Source of the DNA: an uncultured Bacteroidales bacterium
Lineage (GTDB): Bacteria > Bacteroidota > Bacteroidia > Bacteroidales > Muribaculaceae
NCBI GenBank assembly: GCA_947177325.1
Contig: CAMWUH010000009.1
Coordinates: forward strand, 1-20,732
Length of the DNA stretch: 20,732 nucleotides
Direction of reading: 5' to 3'
The position numbers were made by a program, and so were the translations under genes. Positions 16,482 to 20,732 of the stretch are shown here, piece after piece. Positions within the stretch are counted from its first letter, which is position 1. Every line of letters begins with the position of its first letter. The notes under the pieces are model-generated. The model did no database searches. It was not told where the DNA came from and was given only the letters and a program-made list of their open reading frames with translations.

Positions 16482-17315
16482 TTAGCCTAATATAGATTTA
16501 ACAATATGCATAAAATCCTCAACGTCGGGGTTTTCTGCGTTCCACTCTAAATCGTTGTAGAAATAATCCTCCGCCTCATCAAATGAATGCATCGCATTAA
16601 TCATATTGAGAGCATCGTTATATTGTGCCTGGGAGTTTCCAAACAATTCACGACTAAAACGAAATTTATCGTTTAAGGTGAAGGCTGATTTAACATCGTT
16701 ACGAGCTTTAAATTTTAGAGCTGAACTATTTAAATTAGCTGTTGGACAAGCCTTTTTGCTATAAGATGTATCAGATGCGTCAATATTTATGTCCAACGAT
16801 GGGATATCGTTGACATCTTCTTCTGCTGTATGCTCGGGTTCAATAGTTTCTACTCCGATTTCTTCTTCAACGTCTTTTACTTCATCAGAAACTGAATCAG
16901 AATCGTTGACTGTGTTCGGCTCCCAATCACTATAGGAAAGTCTCTCTTTGGATGTTTCTGCAACAATATCTTCATCAATATCGTAGGACTCTTTTTTATC
17001 GATACCTTCACCGGTATCAGCGTCGGCTTCCTCTTCAAAAATTGCATTATCTGCAATCTTAGCTTCGTCAGCTTCCGCCTCATCAAAGTCCGGTTGTTGG
17101 GGCTCGATTTGAGTCTCATGTTCTACTACTAAGGAATCTTCGCATGAATTCTCACTCGGAATGCACAGATTGCGTGCACGGCTCAACTCAATCAACATTT
17201 CATCAATCAAATGGTTGATTTCGGCTACTTTACTTTGTTGCAAATCATTATTTTTGAGGAGCTCATAAAGCCCTTCAAGTTGATAAATTGAGCGTAACTG
17301 GTCGTGAATGTTCAT
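16482..17315 (-). CDS. Acidic Bacteroidales protein of unknown function with a conserved C-terminal domain
   Basis: The 277-residue protein is soluble, with no signal peptide or membrane segment. Residues 1-50 look helical (DQLRSIYQLEGLYELLKNND). Residues about 60-190 form a highly acidic, low-complexity stretch rich in Asp, Glu, Ser and Val that is probably disordered. The last 80 residues form a compact motif-rich segment (SAFTLNDKFRFSRELFG, then ALNMINAMHSFDEAEDYFYN and a tail ending MHIVKSILG) that I recall from many Bacteroidales hypothetical proteins. I know no function. It precedes rsmI by 7 bases and has its own promoter-like box, so it leads this operon. A scaffolding or ribosome- or nucleic-acid-associated role is only a guess. 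Confidence 0.8.
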   Translation of the reverse strand: MNIHDQLRSIYQLEGLYELLKNNDLQQSKVAEINHLIDEMLIELSRARNLCIPSENSCEDSLVVEHETQIEPQQPDFDEAEADEAKIADNAIFEEEADADTGEGIDKKESYDIDEDIVAETSKERLSYSDWEPNTVNDSDSVSDEVKDVEEEIGVETIEPEHTAEEDVNDIPSLDINIDASDTSYSKKACPTANLNSSALKFKARNDVKSAFTLNDKFRFSRELFGNSQAQYNDALNMINAMHSFDEAEDYFYNDLEWNAENPDVEDFMHIVKSILG

Positions 17316-17350
17316 AACCCGGTGAGATGAAGAAGTTGCTATTAATTCTA

Positions 17351-17358
17351 CAAATTTA
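17351..17358 (-). promoter_or_regulatory. Promoter of the acidic protein-rsmI-lipoprotein operon
   Basis: The minus strand reads TAAATTTG, matching TAnnTTTG. A TTTC about 20 bases upstream could serve as a weak -33. The predicted start near 17346 leaves a leader of about 30 bases before the gene at 17315. Its presence between dacB and this gene argues for separate transcription. Confidence 0.5.
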
Positions 17359-17391
17359 CGAAAAAGTTGAAACTATACGAAATTAGTAGGA

Positions 17392-18735
17392 TTATTTCCA
17401 GTCAAAATGTTCAAGGAATGACTCTATTGCCGTTCTGACGGCTTGTCGCGAGCTGAAGAAATTGTTAACAATGATAACTACAGTATGGGTTGGTTGACCA
17501 TCAGATGTCAGTTTATAACCCACATAACAATGCACGCCATTGATTGAACCGCTCTTTAACGCTAATTGACCTTTCAAGGTCGAATTTGATAACAGACCTG
17601 CAACTGTGCCCTCTTTTCCCACCTTCGGGAAGAAAGATAAATAGGTGGAAGAATTTTTGCTTGATGCCATTTTTACAAGCGTTTCGGTCATGAAGCGAGG
17701 GGTTACACGATCTAATCGAGCCAAACCGCTTCCGTCAACAATTCTGACTCCGGCAGCATTTACTCCTAATTGACTCAAAACGCTATATTCGGCTCTGATT
17801 GCGGTAGCACGACTGCTGCCTTGGCGGATTGCCCGGAGAACGCCCTCGGCCATCATATTGTCGCTCCGCTTCATAAGGCTCGTTAGAATATCTGTCAATT
17901 TCGGCGACTTGTGAACAAGCAGAGTATCTACAAACAAACTTGATGCATCACTTGAGCCTTCAACAAATATTCCTTTAATTTTAAGGTGGTTAACGAGAGC
18001 AATTTTAAAGGTTTCAGCCGGATTGTTCTGGTTTAGAGTAACCATTGTGCCGGGGCTGGATAGGTTTTTCCCTTCAATAATATAATTATAAGAGTTAATC
18101 CCATGCACCACGTTAAGCGACCCGTCATTTCTGGTCAAAGTTACATTTAATTGAGGTTGCTCAGGGGAAGAAGTTCCTGTGGCAGTCTTGTATTTAAAAA
18201 CATTGTCGGCATAATTAAAACCATATAGTCCCGGTGCATAGCTTTCGCCTGCATCACCTATAGTCCATTGAGGATTATAGCCGGCATCAGAGAAATCTGA
18301 TTCATCAACAATGATATTACCGCTGATAGTGGTTACCCCTTTCTTTCTGAGTTCAGAGCTTATTGATGATATCAAATCGGCCGATATGGGGAAATAGCTG
18401 CTCGCTATTGTAGGGTCACCCGACGCTTTAATTATCAAGTTGCCTTGTAATTCGCCTTCGACGATTTGGCCCGTGGTTTGAACGACTGTTTGGAAACGAA
18501 AATCACCGCCCAGGGATTCGAGCGCGGCTGCCGAGGTTATCGCTTTAAGGGTACTTGCAGGAACCAACGATTTCCCATAATTTTCTTCATAGATAAGTTT
18601 TGCTGTTCGAAGGTCGTAGACTGCAATGCCAATAGAGGAAACGTCACTTTGAGGAAATTTCAACGCCTGAGAAAAGGCCGGAATTGATGTTGATATCAGA
18701 ATGACAGCTGCGACTACTCGGTTAAATAGATTCAT
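17392..18735 (-). CDS. dacB: D-alanyl-D-alanine carboxypeptidase/endopeptidase (PBP4, DacB)
   Basis: A periplasmic low-molecular-mass class C penicillin-binding protein that trims or cuts peptidoglycan peptides. The 447 residues begin with a signal peptide (hydrophobic 7-20, probable cleavage near AFSQ at 20-23). The catalytic motifs are in order: PASTLK with nucleophile Ser61 and Lys64, then after a large insertion (domains II and III, typical of this family) RSDN, and finally LKSGS at about 393-397 replacing the usual KTG. FNYADN and VDGSGLARLDRVTP are further family markers. Length is normal. It is divergent from tetR across a 256-base gap and is separated from the downstream gene by 76 bases containing a promoter, so it is probably monocistronic. 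Confidence 0.95.
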   Translation of the reverse strand: MNLFNRVVAAVILISTSIPAFSQALKFPQSDVSSIGIAVYDLRTAKLIYEENYGKSLVPASTLKAITSAAALESLGGDFRFQTVVQTTGQIVEGELQGNLIIKASGDPTIASSYFPISADLISSISSELRKKGVTTISGNIIVDESDFSDAGYNPQWTIGDAGESYAPGLYGFNYADNVFKYKTATGTSSPEQPQLNVTLTRNDGSLNVVHGINSYNYIIEGKNLSSPGTMVTLNQNNPAETFKIALVNHLKIKGIFVEGSSDASSLFVDTLLVHKSPKLTDILTSLMKRSDNMMAEGVLRAIRQGSSRATAIRAEYSVLSQLGVNAAGVRIVDGSGLARLDRVTPRFMTETLVKMASSKNSSTYLSFFPKVGKEGTVAGLLSNSTLKGQLALKSGSINGVHCYVGYKLTSDGQPTHTVVIIVNNFFSSRQAVRTAIESFLEHFDWK

Positions 18736-18764
18736 TACAATTAGATTAGAAAGGTGATAATTAA

Positions 18765-18776
18765 TTGATTAATCAA
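18765..18776. promoter_or_regulatory. Perfect palindrome TTGATTAATCAA at the dacB promoter
   Basis: A 12-base perfect palindrome overlaps the first three bases of the predicted dacB -7 element (18774-18781). The position suits an operator controlling dacB. It is AT-rich, so chance occurrence is possible. Confidence 0.3.
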
Positions 18777-18781
18777 ATCTA
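18774..18781 (-). promoter_or_regulatory. Promoter of dacB
   Basis: The minus strand reads TAGATTTG, a match to TAnnTTTG, 38 bases upstream of the dacB start. No good TTTG is seen at -33; a TTG at 18805-18807 is somewhat too far. Confidence 0.45.
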
Positions 18782-18875
18782 AAGATCGGTTTTTTTACAT
18801 GTATCAACCTGTTTCGGTGAGCACAAAACCGGGATGATTGATTTATCTAAACTTCACAAAGTTACAAAAAAATGT

Positions 18876-18896
18876 TGTAATTAGCCGTTGATTACA
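18876..18896. promoter_or_regulatory. Inverted repeat TGTAAT-N9-ATTACA, candidate TetR operator
   Basis: Perfect six-base arms at 18876-18881 and 18891-18896 lie just upstream of the -7 box of the tetR gene (18908-18915), covering the -33 region. The total length of 21 bases suits a TetR-family dimer, so autorepression is plausible. Not tested beyond reading. Confidence 0.4.
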
Positions 18897-18907
18897 GAAA
18901 TTTATAG

Positions 18908-18915
18908 TACCTTTG
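18908..18915 (+). promoter_or_regulatory. Promoter of the tetR-family gene
   Basis: TACCTTTG matches TAnnTTTG. Transcription would begin near 18920, leaving a leader of about 70 bases before the start at 18992. A TTGA at 18888-18891, 16 bases upstream of the box, is a possible weak -33 element and lies within the inverted repeat. Confidence 0.55.
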
Positions 18916-18991
18916 TCAATAATTCTTGTTATAAGTCCGGCTGATTAAGTCATTGCACGATGGCATTCCAAGCCAAATCAACATATCTTAA

Positions 18992-19588
18992 ATGTCAAAC
19001 CGCACTCGCGAAAAGTTAATTGAAGTTGCTCGTCATCTCTTTATCCGTAAAGGGATAGAGAACACTACAATGGTAGATATAGCCAATGCCTCAGAAAAAG
19101 GGCGTAGGACTATCTACACATACTTTAAAAGTAAACGAGCTATTTACGAAGCGGTGATTGAGAGAGAAAGCCAGAGAATTATTGAGCGATTGGAAGCAGT
19201 GACCCAGCAAGATTTACCCCCATTGCAGAAACTGCATCAGTTCATTGTGGCTCGATTCGAGATTTTGAAGATTGCCACTGCATCTCCTATCCATAGCGAG
19301 GGTATAAGAGCAATTTTTACAAAAGACAATAAAAGATATGATCGAATAATTGCCAATACTTACCGCGAGGAGCGTGCTATGCTCAACAGGTTGATGCGGG
19401 AATGTCTTGACGATCCCAGTGTCGACCGCCGACAGGTGGTCAGGCTTCGTGTGGTAATTCCATTGCTCCAAACCGGTGTTGATATATCGTTTATTCGCGA
19501 CAATTATAAAGAGCTTGGTGTAGATGAAGCTTCTTTCCCCAATGTTGTGGCTACGTTTATAATCAACGGCCTGCTTAAAAAAGGATAA
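18992..19588 (+). CDS. TetR/AcrR-family transcriptional regulator
   Basis: A 198-residue DNA-binding repressor-type protein. The N-terminal helix-turn-helix domain (about residues 6-55) shows the family pattern: REKLIEVARHLFIRKGIENTT is followed by the recognition helix region ASEKGRRTIYTYFKSKRAIY. The C-terminal ligand-binding and dimerisation domain is all-helical and not assignable to a known effector. It precedes fabG by 75 bases on the same strand, so it may govern or be co-transcribed with fatty acid synthesis genes and sense an acyl compound (inference from context). A dyad at 18876-18896 is a candidate operator in its own promoter. The start is the first ATG that keeps the full HTH domain. 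Confidence 0.93.
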   Translation: MSNRTREKLIEVARHLFIRKGIENTTMVDIANASEKGRRTIYTYFKSKRAIYEAVIERESQRIIERLEAVTQQDLPPLQKLHQFIVARFEILKIATASPIHSEGIRAIFTKDNKRYDRIIANTYREERAMLNRLMRECLDDPSVDRRQVVRLRVVIPLLQTGVDISFIRDNYKELGVDEASFPNVVATFIINGLLKKG

Positions 19589-19663
19589 AGCTATTCAATA
19601 AATCACATAAATTCGCACTTTAGATTTTACAATATAACAATAACTCCACTAATCAATTAGCTC

Positions 19664-20410
19664 ATGAAACTCCTTGAAGGAAAAACAGCCCTTATTACCG
19701 GCGCAGCTCGCGGTATCGGCAAAGCTCTCGCAATTAAATTTGCGCAAGAAGGTGCAAACATTGCTTTTACTGACCTTGTAATTGACGAAAACGGTAAAGC
19801 TACTGAAGAAGAAATTGCCGCTCTCGGAGTTAAGGTTAAGGGATATGCCTCTAATGCAGCTGACTTCAACCAAACTAAAGAAGTTGTTGCAGAAGTGCAC
19901 AAAGATTTTGGCAGCATCGATATTTTGGTTAACAATGCCGGTATTACCAAAGACGGCCTTATGATGCGTATGACTGAAGCTCAATGGGATGCTGTTATCG
20001 CAGTTAACCTTAAGAGTGCCTTTAACTTCATTAATGCAGTTCTCCCCATCATGATGCGCCAGCGTTCAGGCTCTATCATCAATATGGCTTCTGTTGTAGG
20101 TGTTCACGGCAATGCCGGTCAATCTAACTATGCAGCTTCTAAAGCCGGCTTGATAGCCTTGGCTAAATCAATTGCACAAGAAGTTGGTTCACGTAACATC
20201 CGCGCAAATGCAATCGCTCCCGGCTTCATTGAAACTGCAATGACAGCAGCCCTTCCCGACAATGTTCGTGCTGAATGGGTTCAAAAAATTCCATTGCGTC
20301 GCGGTGGTCAAACCGAAGACATTGCCAACGTGGCAACATTCCTTGCTTCCGATATGTCAAGCTATGTAACCGGTCAGGTAATCCAAGTTGACGGCGGCAT
20401 GAACATGTAA
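19664..20410 (+). CDS. fabG: 3-Oxoacyl-[acyl-carrier-protein] reductase (FabG)
   Basis: An NADPH-dependent short-chain dehydrogenase catalysing the first reduction in each round of type II fatty acid elongation. The 248 residues carry the cofactor loop TGAARGIG (12-19), NNAG (90-93), and the catalytic set Asn115, Ser143, Tyr156 and Lys160 (in NYAASKAG). PGFIETAMT and the C-terminal YVTGQVIQVDGGMNM are typical of true FabG rather than a distant SDR. Codon use looks more biased toward favoured codons than in neighbours, consistent with high expression. It is followed by a strong intrinsic terminator at 20441-20483. A near-match to a -7 element (TAGATTTT, 19621-19628) upstream could give it its own promoter. 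Confidence 0.94.
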   Translation: MKLLEGKTALITGAARGIGKALAIKFAQEGANIAFTDLVIDENGKATEEEIAALGVKVKGYASNAADFNQTKEVVAEVHKDFGSIDILVNNAGITKDGLMMRMTEAQWDAVIAVNLKSAFNFINAVLPIMMRQRSGSIINMASVVGVHGNAGQSNYAASKAGLIALAKSIAQEVGSRNIRANAIAPGFIETAMTAALPDNVRAEWVQKIPLRRGGQTEDIANVATFLASDMSSYVTGQVIQVDGGMNM

Positions 20411-20440
20411 TCCATGATCTAAGCAATACACCTTAGAATT

Positions 20441-20483
20441 AAAAAAAGAGGACTGAAGCGTTGAGTTTCGGTCCTCTTTTTTT
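20441..20483 (+). terminator. Strong intrinsic terminator after fabG
   Basis: GAGGACTGAA (20448-20457) pairs with 20467-20476 through ten pairs including one U-G wobble, closed by a nine-base loop. The A7 tract (20441-20447) before the stem pairs with the T7 tract (20477-20483) after it. The T tract on both strands means it could stop transcription from either side. Confidence 0.92.
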
Positions 20484-20556
20484 ACGATCAAAATATGTTA
20501 GCATTTATTCACACTATTAATGTAAATATAAATGGCGAAATTCTAAATTTTTTTGT

Positions 20557-20564
20557 TAATTTTG
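20557..20564 (+). promoter_or_regulatory. Promoter of the DUF4290 gene
   Basis: TAATTTTG matches TAnnTTTG. Transcription would start near 20569, about 55 bases before the ATG at 20625. No clear -33 TTTG at the right distance. The rest of 20484-20624 shows no further feature that I can support. Confidence 0.5.
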
Positions 20565-20624
20565 CAGTAAATCAAGTGGCGTTGAACTCGTGTTGTATCA
20601 GCCCACAATTTTTCATGTAATAGA

Positions 20625-20732
20625 ATGTTAACATATAATACCCAACAAAAAGCGCTGAAATTACCGGAATATGGCCGAAATATTCAGCAAATGATTGACC
20701 ATTGCCTGTCAATTGAGGACCGGGATGAGCGC
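20625..20732 (+). CDS. DUF4290 family protein, N-terminal part (runs off the window)
   Basis: The last 108 bases encode 36 residues beginning MLTYNTQQKALKLPEYG and continuing NIQQMIDHCLSIEDRDER, without a stop before the window edge. This matches my recollection of the start of DUF4290 proteins, a family of roughly 200 residues found across Bacteroidota with no assigned function. The start codon is preceded by a promoter-like TAATTTTG box and lies beyond the fabG terminator, so it is an independent transcription unit. Only the N-terminus can be judged here. Confidence 0.82.
   Translation, partial: MLTYNTQQKALKLPEYGRNIQQMIDHCLSIEDRDER

Noticed and set aside
19649..19984. Antisense frames of about 100 codons across fabG
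   Set aside because: These are shadows of a codon-biased gene; the translation has no family-like features.
1..20732. CRISPR arrays, tRNA or rRNA genes, phage or defence islands
   Set aside because: No direct repeat array, no cloverleaf-like sequence and no phage or defence gene families were recognised on either strand.

Overview
The window looks like a chromosomal stretch of an anaerobic gut-type Bacteroidales bacterium, probably Muribaculaceae or a near relative (family-level placement is inference). The evidence is Bacteroidota-type promoters (-7 element TAnnTTTG, often with TTTG near -33), little visible Shine-Dalgarno sequence, lipoprotein and outer-membrane families typical of Bacteroidales, a menDBCE cluster, and a partial DUF4290 gene at the right edge. 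Most of it is housekeeping DNA. The only mobile-element trace is a broken IS5-type transposase remnant at the left edge.

Layout. 1-503: decayed transposase. 504-926 (-): small lipoprotein with its own promoter. 1056-5490 (-): tightly packed menD-menB-menC-menE, the central steps of menaquinone synthesis. A short divergent promoter region follows, then 5588-8537 (+): an Omp85-type barrel without POTRA domains and a lipid A phosphoethanolamine transferase-like enzyme, 1 base apart. 8538-8813: an nrdD leader with a promoter, a dyad, a 26-codon ORF and an intrinsic-terminator-like hairpin, which together suggest attenuation. 8814-11479 (+): nrdD-nrdG, anaerobic dNTP synthesis. 11487-14798 (-): ftsY-rimO-menF, with menF (the first men step) separated from the other men genes. 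14859-17315 (-): an acidic Bacteroidales protein, rsmI, and a coiled-coil lipoprotein. 17392-18735 (-): dacB/PBP4. 18992-20410 (+): a TetR regulator and fabG, closed by a strong terminator. 20625 onward (+): the start of a DUF4290 gene.

How the genes work together. MenF makes isochorismate from chorismate; MenD, MenC, MenE and MenB carry it on to 1,4-dihydroxy-2-naphthoyl-CoA. The later steps (thioesterase, MenA, methyltransferase) and MenH are not in the window. NrdD/NrdG supply deoxynucleotides without oxygen. The Omp85-like protein, phosphoethanolamine transferase, PBP4, FabG and the lipoproteins concern the envelope, while FtsY, RimO and RsmI concern protein targeting and the ribosome. 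No CRISPR array, tRNA, rRNA, phage or complete mobile element was seen. The least ordinary signals are the nrdD leader, the near-leaderless outer-membrane gene in the divergent men promoter region, and dyads at the tetR and dacB promoters.
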